Shown here one piece after another: positions 1-7,614 of a DNA stretch of 34,949 nucleotides. Source of the stretch: Acidimicrobiia bacterium (GTDB taxonomy: Bacteria > Actinomycetota > Acidimicrobiia > Acidimicrobiales > Bin134); assembly GCA_009842675.1 (NCBI GenBank), contig VYEX01000035.1, positions 1 through 34,949 on the forward strand, written 5' to 3'. Both the position numbers and the translations under genes were made by a program. Positions within the stretch are counted from its first letter, which is position 1; each line of letters starts with the position of its first letter. The notes under the pieces are model-generated. The model ran no database searches. It was not told where the DNA came from and saw nothing but the letters and a program-made list of their open reading frames with translations.

Positions 1-340
1 CCATGGCCACATACGCGTTCGCCGGCGCCAACTCCAGATCAGCGGGCTCGCTCACCTCATAGCCCAACTCCTCCAACAAGTGGTGATAGATCGCCGCCTG
101 CATATAACCCGTCGTCCAGTTCGCCCGAGCCATAGTCACACTGACGCCCTCACCAGGCATCGCGTCAGCCGGAGCCTCCTCCGCCGGAGCCTCTGGGGCC
201 TCCTCCGCGGGAGCAGCCGGAGCCTCCTCCGCGGGCGCAGCCGGAGCCTCGTCATCGTCATCATTGCCGCAAGCCGCGACAACGAGCCCGAAGGCCAGAA
301 GAATAGCTAGCAAAACTCGCCAATGGTTTCGCTCTCTCAT
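1..340 (-). CDS. Glycine-betaine-type ABC transporter substrate-binding lipoprotein, partial (C-terminus off left edge)
   Basis: The reading frame starts at an ATG at 340-338 behind a strong GGAGGG ribosome site and runs open to base 1, so only the N-terminal 113 residues are present. A short basic N-terminus and hydrophobic stretch end in a lipobox (V-A-A-C, Cys about residue 24), then an acidic run of Asp and a low-complexity Ala/Pro/Glu linker of APAEE-like repeats. The mature domain then begins with GEGVSVTMARANW. Bases 1-158 are identical to 3601-3758 in the full-length paralogue, so this is a third copy of that binding domain (OpuAC/ProX family, membrane-anchored, outside the cell). It differs from the paralogue in signal peptide and linker. 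It is divergent from the ureohydrolase gene. Whether it too carries two domains cannot be seen. The family call is good; the ligand is inferred. Confidence 0.85.
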   Translation of the reverse strand, partial: MRERNHWRVLLAILLAFGLVVAACGNDDDDEAPAAPAEEAPAAPAEEAPEAPAEEAPADAMPGEGVSVTMARANWTTGYMQAAIYHHLLEELGYEVSEPADLELAPANAYVAM

Positions 341-548
341 TGGTAACCCTCCAATTGAAGTCAAGCTTGGCCCGCCTCAACGCGCGCCAACCCGCCTAGA
401 GGCCACACCCTAACCAAAACCAGGCTTGAACGCTAGAGACTCCAAAAGGAACGTTCGAGACCGGTAAGGGGCCCGCTCCTTCTCCTTGCTAAGCGAGCCC
501 GACCGATTCCTGATCGGACGACTGGGCCTTTTGTGGTAGAAGTCGTCC
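341..548. promoter_or_regulatory. Divergent intergenic region between binding lipoprotein and ureohydrolase
   Basis: This 208-base gap must hold the promoters of both divergent genes. The minus-strand gene has a clear GGAGGG ribosome site at about 346-351. The plus-strand gene has no convincing ribosome site; only TAGAAG lies just upstream. I found no confident -35/-10 pair. Several inverted repeats are present (TCAAGC 361-366 with GCTTGA 424-429; GAACG 428-432 with CGTTC 452-456), and the leader proximal to the ureohydrolase can fold two competing hairpins, listed separately. Confidence 0.4.
469..532 (+). promoter_or_regulatory. Candidate attenuator: two mutually exclusive hairpins in the ureohydrolase leader
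   Basis: Arm 469-477 (GGGC, one mismatch, CGCT) can pair with 492-500 (AGCG, mismatch, GCCC). The same GCCC at 497-500 can instead pair with GGGC at 524-527 around an inner stem CCGAT 503-507 / ATCGG 513-517, and that second hairpin is followed at once by TTTT at 529-532, sixteen bases before the start codon. The layout resembles an antiterminator/terminator switch. It does not carry the strongly conserved segments of the guanidine-I (ykkC) riboswitch that I would recognise. The stems are short and the second has an internal loop, so this is a hypothesis from base pairing alone. Confidence 0.33.
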
Positions 549-1577
549 ATGACGATCGCTTCCGAACGAGCTGCCGACGGCACCTCCTCCAGGTCAGACG
601 AGCAGCGGCTGATGGACGGGATCTACTGGTACGGCATTCCGACGCTGTTCCGTTGCAAGTACGACCCCGACCCCCAAAACGCCGACATCGCCCTCGTGGG
701 CGTGCCTCATAGCACCGGCAACGGCACGACCCAGCGCGACCAGCACCTTGGCCCCCGGGCCGTGCGGGATGTCTCGGCCATCGGCAGACGGGTCCACGGC
801 CAGTTCGGCATCGATCCGTGGGAGATGTGCCGCATCAACGATCTGGGGGATGTACCGCTGTCGGAGGGCAACAACAACGAGCGCTCCATCGAGATGATCA
901 CCGATTTCTACCGATCGATCGACGCGGCTGGGGCGCGGCCTGTGTCCATCGGCGGCGACCACTCCATCACCGGCGGCATCCTGCAAGCCATCGGTGGTCC
1001 CGAGGCCAACCTCACCGGAGGCGAGCGGGCCTGCCTGCTGCACTTCGACGCCCACACCGACGCCTTTCACAACATCCCCCACTTCATGGGAGCCATAAAG
1101 TCGGCTGCCCACTGGGCCAGCTATCTGGTGACCGACGGCCATGTCGACGCCGAGCACAGCGTTCAAGTCGGCATTCGAGGCAACACTCGCAGCCTCGACT
1201 GGCTTGAGCCCAGCTACTCGCTGGGTTACGAAGTGATCAAGAAGTCCGACTACGACCAGATGGGCGCCGAGAGGGTGATCGAGATCATCCACGACCGCAT
1301 CGGCGACCGACCCGTGTACATCACATTCGATCTCGACTGCCTCGACCCGACGGTGGCACCGGGCGTGGCCAATATCGAGGCCGGGATCGACGGCTTCGGG
1401 ATGGACCAGGCCATGGAGCTCATCCGCTCAATGCGGGGCCGCAACGTGATCGGCGGCGATGTGGTGTGCTTGATGCCGACAGTGGACTCGCCCAACCAGA
1501 TCACCAGTTATCGCTCGATGTCGGTGATGCTCGAGATCCTGAGCCTGATCGCCGACCGGAACTTCAACCTCCCGTAA
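549..1577 (+). CDS. Ureohydrolase (agmatinase/arginase superfamily), substrate unassigned
   Basis: This 342-aa protein belongs to the binuclear-metal ureohydrolases, cytosolic enzymes that split urea from guanidino compounds such as agmatine, guanidinobutyrate or guanidine. All six metal ligands are visible: His138 in GGDHS, Asp167, His169 and Asp171 in DAHTD, and Asp261 and Asp263 in FDLDCLDP. The N-terminal GIPTLFR and the GPRAVR segment also fit the agmatinase branch. The loop after the last metal motif (TVAPGVANIEAGIDG) departs from the usual agmatinase form (APGTGTPEPGG), so agmatinase itself is not assured; a guanidino-acid or guanidine hydrolase is possible. It lies alone on the plus strand between two copies of a betaine-type binding protein and ends before a strong hairpin. 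The ATG at 549 is the first in frame. Confidence 0.85.
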   Translation: MTIASERAADGTSSRSDEQRLMDGIYWYGIPTLFRCKYDPDPQNADIALVGVPHSTGNGTTQRDQHLGPRAVRDVSAIGRRVHGQFGIDPWEMCRINDLGDVPLSEGNNNERSIEMITDFYRSIDAAGARPVSIGGDHSITGGILQAIGGPEANLTGGERACLLHFDAHTDAFHNIPHFMGAIKSAAHWASYLVTDGHVDAEHSVQVGIRGNTRSLDWLEPSYSLGYEVIKKSDYDQMGAERVIEIIHDRIGDRPVYITFDLDCLDPTVAPGVANIEAGIDGFGMDQAMELIRSMRGRNVIGGDVVCLMPTVDSPNQITSYRSMSVMLEILSLIADRNFNLP

Positions 1578-1634
1578 ACTTCCGCATTCGCTTCCGCGGG
1601 CCCGCCCGCCAATCCCACGCTTCCGCACGCGGTG

Positions 1635-1658
1635 GGGGCGGGGCCGAAGCCCCGCCCC
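1635..1658. terminator. Bidirectional hairpin terminator between convergent genes
   Basis: There is a perfect 10-bp inverted repeat: left arm GGGGCGGGGC at 1635-1644, loop CGAA at 1645-1648, right arm GCCCCGCCCC at 1649-1658. It sits between the stop of the ureohydrolase (1577) and the convergent stop of the two-domain binding protein (1706). There is no clean T-tract, only TCCTTCGCCCTT, so it may act as an actinobacterial-style non-canonical terminator. Confidence 0.7.
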
Positions 1659-1705
1659 TCCTTCGCCCTTCAGGCCCTAAGGCCTGATGTCGAGCGTTTG
1701 AGCCG

Positions 1706-3958
1706 TCAGCCTGCTGCTTTGGCTTCGGCAAGCCAGGCGTCGACCAGGTCGCGGTTGTCGGCGATCCAGTCGGCGGCGTGGCGGTTGACGTCGTCGGTGG
1801 TGTTCTCGCCGCCGTCGTAGAGCACGTTCTGCAATGCCACGTCGACCACGCTGATCTGCACCAGCTCCAGCAGCCTCGCCGCCGCCGGGTTGGCCACCAG
1901 GAAGTCGTTGTTGGCCGCCACCTGGATGTTCGCTGAGTTGCGGAACAGATAGCACGGATCGTTGGTGCACACATCGGTGCCCAGCGCCGCAGGGGCGGTC
2001 ACCGCGAAGCCCGGGTTGTCAGTCGAGCCGTCGTGCACCTTGTCGCCCTCGTGGGCCAGCCACATGGCGTTCACGCCCGGGATCAACTGGGTCACATAGC
2101 CGCTGGGCGTCCAGGTGTAGGCGATGAACGGAGTGCCGGACTCGGCCCGCGACACCGCCTCGGCGATCACCGCGTCGTAGCCGCCGGCCTCCAACTGCTC
2201 GGCCCGGTCGGAGTACCCGGCCAGCTCCAGCGTCTCGGCCATGGCCACATAGCAGCCCCAGCCCTCGATGCAGCCCAGGATCTGGAGGACACCGTCGCCG
2301 GGATTCGGGTCGGTCGACTCGTACAGCTCGAACAGAGCGTCGTCGTTCATGATCTGATCGAACGTGGTGATCCCGTGCTCGTCAACCAGCGACTTGTTGG
2401 TCATCAACCCCTCTAGGCCGCCGGCGAGCATCTCCTCGCCCACCACCGACACATGCTGATTAACGAGCGACCCGTCGGGCATCTCCCCGTTGAGGAACGG
2501 ATCGTGGTTCGGCCACCACCCATTGGCCCAGAAGTCGAACGCCCCCTCGGCCATGGCCACATACGCGTTCGCCGGCGCCAACTCCAGATCAGCGGGCTCG
2601 CTCACGTCGTAGCCCAACTCCTCCAACAAGTGGTGATAGATGGCCGCCTGCATATAGCCCGTCGTCCAGTTCGCCCGAGCCTGGGTAACGCTAACCCCCT
2701 CACCAGGCAAAGACATATCGTCCTCTGGTGCCGGGGCTGTCGGTGCCAGTGTGTATTCGGTGGCGGCTCTGGCTTCGGCGAGCCAGGCGTCGACGGCGTC
2801 GCGGTTGGAGGCGATCCAGTCGGCGGCGTGGCGGTTGACGTCGTCGGTGGTGTTCTCGCCGCCGTCGTAGAGCACGTTCTGCAATGCCACGTCGACCACG
2901 CTGATCTGCACCAGCTCCAGCAGCCTCGCCGCCGCCGGGTTGGCCACCAGGAAGTCGTTGTTGGCCGCCACCTGGATGTTCGCTGAGTTGCGGAACAGAT
3001 AGCACGGATCGTTGGTGCACACATCGGTGCCCAGCGCCGCAGGGGCGGTCACCGCGAAGCCCGGGTTGTCAGTCGAGCCGTCGTGCACCTTGTCGCCCTC
3101 GTGGGCCAGCCACATGGCGTTCACGCCCGGGATCAACTGGGTCACATAGCCGCTGGGCGTCCAGGTGTAGGCGATGAACGGAGTGCCGGACTCGGCCCGC
3201 GACACCGCCTCGGCGATCACCGCGTCGTAGCCGCCGGCCTCCAACTGCTCGGCCCGGTCGGAGTACCCGGCCAGCTCCAGCGTCTCGGCCATGGCCACAT
3301 AGCAGCCCCAGCCCTCGATGCAGCCCAGGATCTGGAGGACACCGTCGCCGGGATTCGGGTCGGTCGACTCGTACAGCTCGAACAGAGCGTCGTCGTTCAT
3401 GATCTGATCGAACGTGGTGATCCCGTGCTCGTCAACCAGCGACTTGTTGGTCATCAACCCCTCTAGGCCGCCGGCGAGCATCTCCTCGCCCACCACCGAC
3501 ACATGCTGATTAACGAGCGACCCGTCGGGCATCTCCCCGTTGAGGAACGGATCGTGGTTCGGCCACCACCCATTGGCCCAGAAGTCGAACGCCCCCTCGG
3601 CCATGGCCACATACGCGTTCGCCGGCGCCAACTCCAGATCAGCGGGCTCGCTCACCTCATAGCCCAACTCCTCCAACAAGTGGTGATAGATCGCCGCCTG
3701 CATATAACCCGTCGTCCAGTTCGCCCGAGCCATAGTCACACTGACGCCCTCACCAGGCGTCATGTTCATATCATCAGCAGCAGGCGCATCATCAGCAGCC
3801 GGCGCATCATCCGCAGCCGGCGCATCATCGGCCGCAGGCGCATCATCAGCAGCCGGCGCAGCCCCCGGATCATCGTCATCATTGCCGCAAGCCGCGACAA
3901 CCAAGGCAAGTACTGCAAAAAGCGCGAGCCAAACCTTCCAATGCTTCTTAACAAGCAT
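1706..3958 (-). CDS. Two-domain glycine-betaine-type ABC substrate-binding lipoprotein
   Basis: This is the extracytoplasmic ligand-capture subunit of a quaternary-amine (OpuAC/ProX family) importer, 750 aa from the ATG at 3958. That start is preferred over the ATG at 3970 because GGAGGG lies just upstream of it and the upstream ATG falls at the ribosome site itself. The signal peptide ends in a lipobox (VAAC), followed by Asp residues and five APAAD repeats. Two consecutive binding domains of about 350 aa follow, each starting with GEGVSV and sharing features such as the Trp-rich FWANGWWPNHDPF; a short APTAPAPEDD-like linker joins them. The family norm is one domain per protein. The second domain ends with AEAKAAG at the C-terminus. 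It is the last gene of an ATPase-permease-binding protein operon. Substrate could be glycine betaine, proline betaine, carnitine or choline; the sequence does not decide. Confidence 0.9.
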   Translation of the reverse strand: MLVKKHWKVWLALFAVLALVVAACGNDDDDPGAAPAADDAPAADDAPAADDAPAADDAPAADDMNMTPGEGVSVTMARANWTTGYMQAAIYHHLLEELGYEVSEPADLELAPANAYVAMAEGAFDFWANGWWPNHDPFLNGEMPDGSLVNQHVSVVGEEMLAGGLEGLMTNKSLVDEHGITTFDQIMNDDALFELYESTDPNPGDGVLQILGCIEGWGCYVAMAETLELAGYSDRAEQLEAGGYDAVIAEAVSRAESGTPFIAYTWTPSGYVTQLIPGVNAMWLAHEGDKVHDGSTDNPGFAVTAPAALGTDVCTNDPCYLFRNSANIQVAANNDFLVANPAAARLLELVQISVVDVALQNVLYDGGENTTDDVNRHAADWIASNRDAVDAWLAEARAATEYTLAPTAPAPEDDMSLPGEGVSVTQARANWTTGYMQAAIYHHLLEELGYDVSEPADLELAPANAYVAMAEGAFDFWANGWWPNHDPFLNGEMPDGSLVNQHVSVVGEEMLAGGLEGLMTNKSLVDEHGITTFDQIMNDDALFELYESTDPNPGDGVLQILGCIEGWGCYVAMAETLELAGYSDRAEQLEAGGYDAVIAEAVSRAESGTPFIAYTWTPSGYVTQLIPGVNAMWLAHEGDKVHDGSTDNPGFAVTAPAALGTDVCTNDPCYLFRNSANIQVAANNDFLVANPAAARLLELVQISVVDVALQNVLYDGGENTTDDVNRHAADWIADNRDLVDAWLAEAKAAG
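1760..2605 (-). repeat. 846-bp perfect direct repeat, copy A (encodes most of binding domain 2)
   Basis: Compared in 30-base blocks along its length, bases 1760-2605 are identical to 2810-3655, at an offset of exactly 1050 bases (350 codons). The identity stops abruptly at both ends, with several substitutions beyond. It covers the C-terminal domain of the fused binding protein except its first residues and its tail. Confidence 0.95.
2810..3655 (-). repeat. 846-bp perfect direct repeat, copy B (encodes most of binding domain 1)
   Basis: This is the partner of 1760-2605. Just beyond its right boundary, bases 3601-3758 are identical to 1-158 in the separate lipoprotein gene at the left edge, so the three domain copies are mosaics of each other. 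This suggests recent duplication or gene conversion. Confidence 0.95.
3773..3870 (-). repeat. 15-bp tandem repeats encoding the APAAD linker
   Basis: About five to six units of a 15-base repeat (minus strand roughly GCGCCGGCTGCTGAT) code for repeated Ala-Pro-Ala-Ala-Asp between the lipid anchor and the first binding domain. Units differ only at a few synonymous positions. The linker is likely a flexible tether. Confidence 0.8.
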
Positions 3959-3975
3959 GCTTCCCTCCATAATTT

Positions 3976-4040
3976 TTTCTCCCGCCTACGGAGAAATGCC
4001 CAAAGTTGGCACTAGGAACGCTAGTTGAATGGTTCCCTAG
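3976..4040 (-). promoter_or_regulatory. Paired hairpins between permease and binding-protein genes
   Basis: In the roughly 100-base gap between the permease stop (4061) and the binding-protein start there are two inverted repeats. CTAGGAAC 4012-4019 pairs with GTTCCCTAG 4032-4040 (one bulge), and TTTCTCC 3976-3982 pairs with GGAGAAA 3990-3996 (perfect 7 bp). The second is followed on the minus strand by A-rich sequence and not U-rich, so it is not an obvious terminator. Such structures in ABC operons often mark an RNA-processing or stabilising site that raises binding-protein output over the membrane subunits; that role is inference. Confidence 0.45.
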
Positions 4041-4060
4041 GGCACAAGAGCCTCTCTGGT

Positions 4061-6394
4061 TTACCCGATGTCGGCCGTTTCTCCCTCTGGCACCGCTTCG
4101 GGCTCGTCGACGGCGACGTACTCCTGAGTTCGGTCGAACTCCGAAAGCACACTTGCAGTACTGGACACGAGAAGGACCCCGGCAATCATGCATAAGAAGG
4201 AGCCAGCGCCGGTGTTTACCTGGGCGTCAGCAACTCTGATCGACGAAGCGATCCAAACGGTCGGAATCACCAAGAGCGCGACGCCAGTACTGGCGACGAC
4301 GGCATTCCAGCGCCAACGCCGGCGATATTCGCTCCCAAACACACCTGATGCTGGCAGGGCGAAGCCGAGACCCAGGGCGGCGAGACCGATGGCCAGGTAG
4401 CCGTATCTGGTGCCGGTGTCGACGAAACCATCGGTAATAACCTTGCCGGTTTGCTTGGCCTCATTGGCGATCCTGCTGATGTCTTGGGCCAGTTCGGCCG
4501 AACGAGATGGATCCTCCCGGGCCTCCTGGCGCAGAGCCTCGATCTGCGCCTCTGCGACCGGATCGGGAATGATGCCTGCCCCGACACGGACATCAAAGAG
4601 CCAAGCCGAGAACCCACATATCACAGCCAAGGCCAATACAACAGCTGCTACCCCAATCTGACCGCGGGAGACTCCGGCCCGCAGCGGTCTGAGCGCGGTG
4701 TACGGTGCCCGTCTGAGCCAAATCACCGCGCCGACCACGGCAATCGCGGCACCCACCGCCGCTATCCATGGACCGATGCCTTGGCTAAACGAGGCGTTGG
4801 CCCTCGCGGCTGGCGTCCAAAGGTAAGCGACAGCCGCGGCCAACAATCCAAAGGCCAATGCCAACATACCGTTGGACCTGAAGAGGCGGGGTCCTCGACC
4901 CGGCCGTCGCAAGTTGTTCACCGAAGTCGCGATAATCAACAGCGCGAAACCAAGGACGGCTATGCCGTAGAACGACCCCCCGGACGCGCTGAGGCCGTTG
5001 AAGTCACGCCCATCCAAAGAATTGGAGAGTCGCGCAATCTCATCGTCAAGGTCGGCAACGGCGGCCGCGGCCTCGTCGTCAGCGAGACCCTCCGATCCGG
5101 CGGCGGCCATCACGGCCACCCGCTGGTTCTCCAGCTGTGCGATTTCGGCTGCGTGCTCGGCTGGCGGACTGGCACTGGCCGGTTGGAGCTCGACCTCGCC
5201 GGGCGATCCCACGGGGTCAACTTCGACGTACTCCCAGCGTCCCGTGTCCACCAGACGGGAGTAGCCGGAGATCTTCCCCGAGTCGTGCCCCCAAGGCAGG
5301 AATACGGCAATGATGGCAATGATCGCCCCAGCAGCTGCGATTGTCAGACCGCGGCGCTCGGATCCGGAAAGCGGAGAGGGCTGGCCGCGCGTCTTGGCAA
5401 CTGCGCCGATGACCGCGGCTTGCGGTAGCAGTGCCTCAGGGTCCCGGCGATGGGCCCAGGCCCGGCGAACACGGGTGAACAGGTTCTCGGGATCGCTGTC
5501 TTCGGACTGCGAAATGCGATCCAGCACCAAGGCCACGATGTACAGAGCCAGACCGGCAGAGGCGCCTCCCGCCACATCGAGATTCTGGACAGCCCGAAAT
5601 ACGAGCAAGCCGAGCCCGCCAGCCCCCATGATGGCGGCGATTCCCAGCATCGAGATCGACAGCAACAGCGTCTGGTTGAGCCCGGTCATCACCGCTGGGC
5701 GGGCCAACGGCAACTGAACGTCGGCAAGTACCCGCCACTCGGGCGCCCCGTAGGCCCGACTCGCCTCCACCACATCTTCGGGCACTTGTCTGATGCCGAG
5801 ATTGGTCAGGCGTATCAGCGGCGGCACCGCGAAGACCATGGTGACCATCGTGGCCGGCACGAGGCCAAGGCTGAAAAAGAAAATAACCGGCAACATGTAG
5901 ACAAACGGGTGGACCACCTGCATGGCGTCCAATACGGGGCGAACCGAATTCCATACTCCGTCGATGCGTCCACTGAGAATGCCGATCGGGATGCCGATAA
6001 TGGCGCAGAGCACGACTGCAACAACGATCATGCCCACAGTTAGTGCGGTTTCCTCCCAGTATTCGCCGCCCAGCAAGCCGCAGAGCGCCAAGAGCCCGGC
6101 CACGAATCCGCCAACTTTGATGTTGCGGAGCAGGGTTCCGAATACGAAGACAATGGCGCACACGCCGACCCACGGCATGTCGGTGATCTGCCACCAGGGA
6201 TAGTGGCCGGGGCCATCCACAAAGTTGCGGAACAGAAAATCGAAGGGCCACTCGATGACATTGAGGACCCCCTTGAGGTTGAGCTTGATCCAATCGACCA
6301 TCTGGTCGACCCATTCCCCGAAGGGAACTTCCCACTGATCAAGAACCTTGTTGTCGAAGATTCCGGGAGACTCCGACTGGGCCAGCAGACTCAC
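4061..6394 (-). CDS. Betaine-type ABC transporter permease with long C-terminal membrane extension
   Basis: This is the integral membrane channel subunit of the importer, 777 aa from a GTG at 6394 that overlaps the ATPase stop (GTGA). Roughly residues 1-320 match OpuAB/ProW permeases: several transmembrane helices and an EAA-type coupling loop around 225-245 (EASRAYGAPEWRVLADVQLP, then GLNQTLLLSISML and IMGAGGLG). Family permeases usually stop near 280-350 aa. Here about 450 more residues follow, with a helix near 355-375, an Ala/Glu/Asp-rich coiled-coil-like stretch near 430-480, clustered helices at about 500-605, a further helix near 620-640, a second coiled-coil-like stretch (about 655-690), and two or three final helices. 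The extension looks like two related helix/coiled-coil/helix modules. I recognise no domain in it. It may sense osmotic state or interact with the doubled binding protein; that is speculation. Confidence 0.85.
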   Translation of the reverse strand: MSLLAQSESPGIFDNKVLDQWEVPFGEWVDQMVDWIKLNLKGVLNVIEWPFDFLFRNFVDGPGHYPWWQITDMPWVGVCAIVFVFGTLLRNIKVGGFVAGLLALCGLLGGEYWEETALTVGMIVVAVVLCAIIGIPIGILSGRIDGVWNSVRPVLDAMQVVHPFVYMLPVIFFFSLGLVPATMVTMVFAVPPLIRLTNLGIRQVPEDVVEASRAYGAPEWRVLADVQLPLARPAVMTGLNQTLLLSISMLGIAAIMGAGGLGLLVFRAVQNLDVAGGASAGLALYIVALVLDRISQSEDSDPENLFTRVRRAWAHRRDPEALLPQAAVIGAVAKTRGQPSPLSGSERRGLTIAAAGAIIAIIAVFLPWGHDSGKISGYSRLVDTGRWEYVEVDPVGSPGEVELQPASASPPAEHAAEIAQLENQRVAVMAAAGSEGLADDEAAAAVADLDDEIARLSNSLDGRDFNGLSASGGSFYGIAVLGFALLIIATSVNNLRRPGRGPRLFRSNGMLALAFGLLAAAVAYLWTPAARANASFSQGIGPWIAAVGAAIAVVGAVIWLRRAPYTALRPLRAGVSRGQIGVAAVVLALAVICGFSAWLFDVRVGAGIIPDPVAEAQIEALRQEAREDPSRSAELAQDISRIANEAKQTGKVITDGFVDTGTRYGYLAIGLAALGLGFALPASGVFGSEYRRRWRWNAVVASTGVALLVIPTVWIASSIRVADAQVNTGAGSFLCMIAGVLLVSSTASVLSEFDRTQEYVAVDEPEAVPEGETADIG

Positions 6395-7614
6395 AGGAAC
6401 ACCTCCCTCTCGAACCCTTCGATGAGGTTTTCGACCCGGCCCATCTCCTCCATGATGTGACGGGGATCGAGGTTCCCAACCAACACTCCCGATTCATCGC
6501 ACACTGCGATGGAAAGGCCGCGGCCGCAGGCGGCATAAACCTCGTTGAGCCGGTCGTCTGGGCTGCAGCGCTCGAAGTCGGTACGCAGCGCAGAGCCCAG
6601 ATCGGTGGTGCCCATGCTCGCGGCCCGAGCCGCGTCCTCGACAGTCAGCAGATGCGTAGGGGCCCCTGCGGCATCCAGCACGAATGCACCGATGCGATCG
6701 CCCATCGCGCCGAGGGCCTCGGCGATGGTGGCGCTGGCGGCAACGGGTGCCGGCTGTTGCATCACCTCGTGAACCTGAATAACGCGGCCCTGGTCAACGT
6801 CTTGCACGAACTCAGCCACATACCCAGTGGCCGGCTCGGTGAGAATCTCTTCGGGTGTGCCGATCTGAACTACGGCACCGTCTTTCATGATGCACACCCG
6901 GTCGCCGATGCGGAGCGCCTCGTTGAGATCGTGGGTAATGAACAGGATGGTCTTGTGAAGCTCGCTCTGGATTTCCAGCAACTCGTCCTGCATCTGACGA
7001 CGGATCAGCGGGTCGAGAGCACTGAAGGCCTCATCCATCAGCAGAATTTCGGGATCCGACGCCAGCGCGCGGGCCAGACCCACCCGCTGCTGCATACCGC
7101 CGGAGAGCTCCGACGGCATGTTCTGCGAATAAGAGTCGAGCCCCACCAGTGCCAGCGCCCGCATTGCCGCTTCATTTCGGGCACCCTTGTCCACCCTCTG
7201 GACCTTGAGGCCGTAGCTCACGTTATCGATGACGTTGCGGTGAGGGAACAGTGCGAAGTGCTGGAAGACCATCCCCATCTGGCTCCTGCGAAACGCCTGA
7301 AGCTCTGAACCTTGGAGTGTCTGCACGTCGATGCCCTCGACCGTGACGGTGCCGGCAGTGATGTCGTGAAGCTTGTTGACGGTGCGGATGGCGGTGGACT
7401 TGCCCGAACCTGACAGTCCCATCACCACGAATATCTCGCCTCTAGGCACCGAGAAAGACACGTCGTGGAGGCCCACCACGTGCCCGGTCTCGGCCTGCAC
7501 CTCGTCTTTGCCCATCCCCGAGCTAGCTAGCTCGAACGCCCTTCCCCGGGGCTGGGGTCCGAAGATCTTGTAGACACTGTCAAGCACGATGATGTCATCG
7601 CCCACCTGTGCCAT
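6391..7614 (-). CDS. Betaine-type ABC transporter ATP-binding protein with CBS domains
   Basis: This 407-aa nucleotide-binding subunit belongs to the ProV/OpuAA family. Walker A is GLSGSGKST (residues 66-74). It is followed by the Q-loop VFQHFALFPH, the ABC signature LSGGMQQR, Walker B ILLMDEAFSALD and the switch histidine in ITHD. The N-terminal 45 residues, with a GMGKDEV-like segment ahead of the first strand, are typical of the glycine betaine branch. Residues from about 275 to the end form the tandem CBS-domain region that senses ionic strength or cyclic dinucleotides in relatives. The ATG at 7614 has GGGAGGAG a few bases upstream. It is first in the operon, and its stop overlaps the permease GTG start. 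Confidence 0.92.
   Translation of the reverse strand: MAQVGDDIIVLDSVYKIFGPQPRGRAFELASSGMGKDEVQAETGHVVGLHDVSFSVPRGEIFVVMGLSGSGKSTAIRTVNKLHDITAGTVTVEGIDVQTLQGSELQAFRRSQMGMVFQHFALFPHRNVIDNVSYGLKVQRVDKGARNEAAMRALALVGLDSYSQNMPSELSGGMQQRVGLARALASDPEILLMDEAFSALDPLIRRQMQDELLEIQSELHKTILFITHDLNEALRIGDRVCIMKDGAVVQIGTPEEILTEPATGYVAEFVQDVDQGRVIQVHEVMQQPAPVAASATIAEALGAMGDRIGAFVLDAAGAPTHLLTVEDAARAASMGTTDLGSALRTDFERCSPDDRLNEVYAACGRGLSIAVCDESGVLVGNLDPRHIMEEMGRVENLIEGFEREVFL

Noticed and set aside
420..530. Guanidine-I (ykkC) riboswitch upstream of the ureohydrolase
   Set aside because: Only vague resemblance (CTAGAG...; GTTCGAGACC); the highly conserved CTAGGGTTCCG and GGTCCGAGAG segments are absent.
594..1292. 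232-aa minus-strand open frame inside the ureohydrolase
   Set aside because: It is antisense to a gene with all six metal ligands, with low-complexity Val/Gly/Asp composition typical of a shadow frame in high-GC DNA.
3773..3870. Short regularly spaced repeats considered as a CRISPR array
   Set aside because: The 15-base units are contiguous with no unique spacers and encode the APAAD linker in frame.
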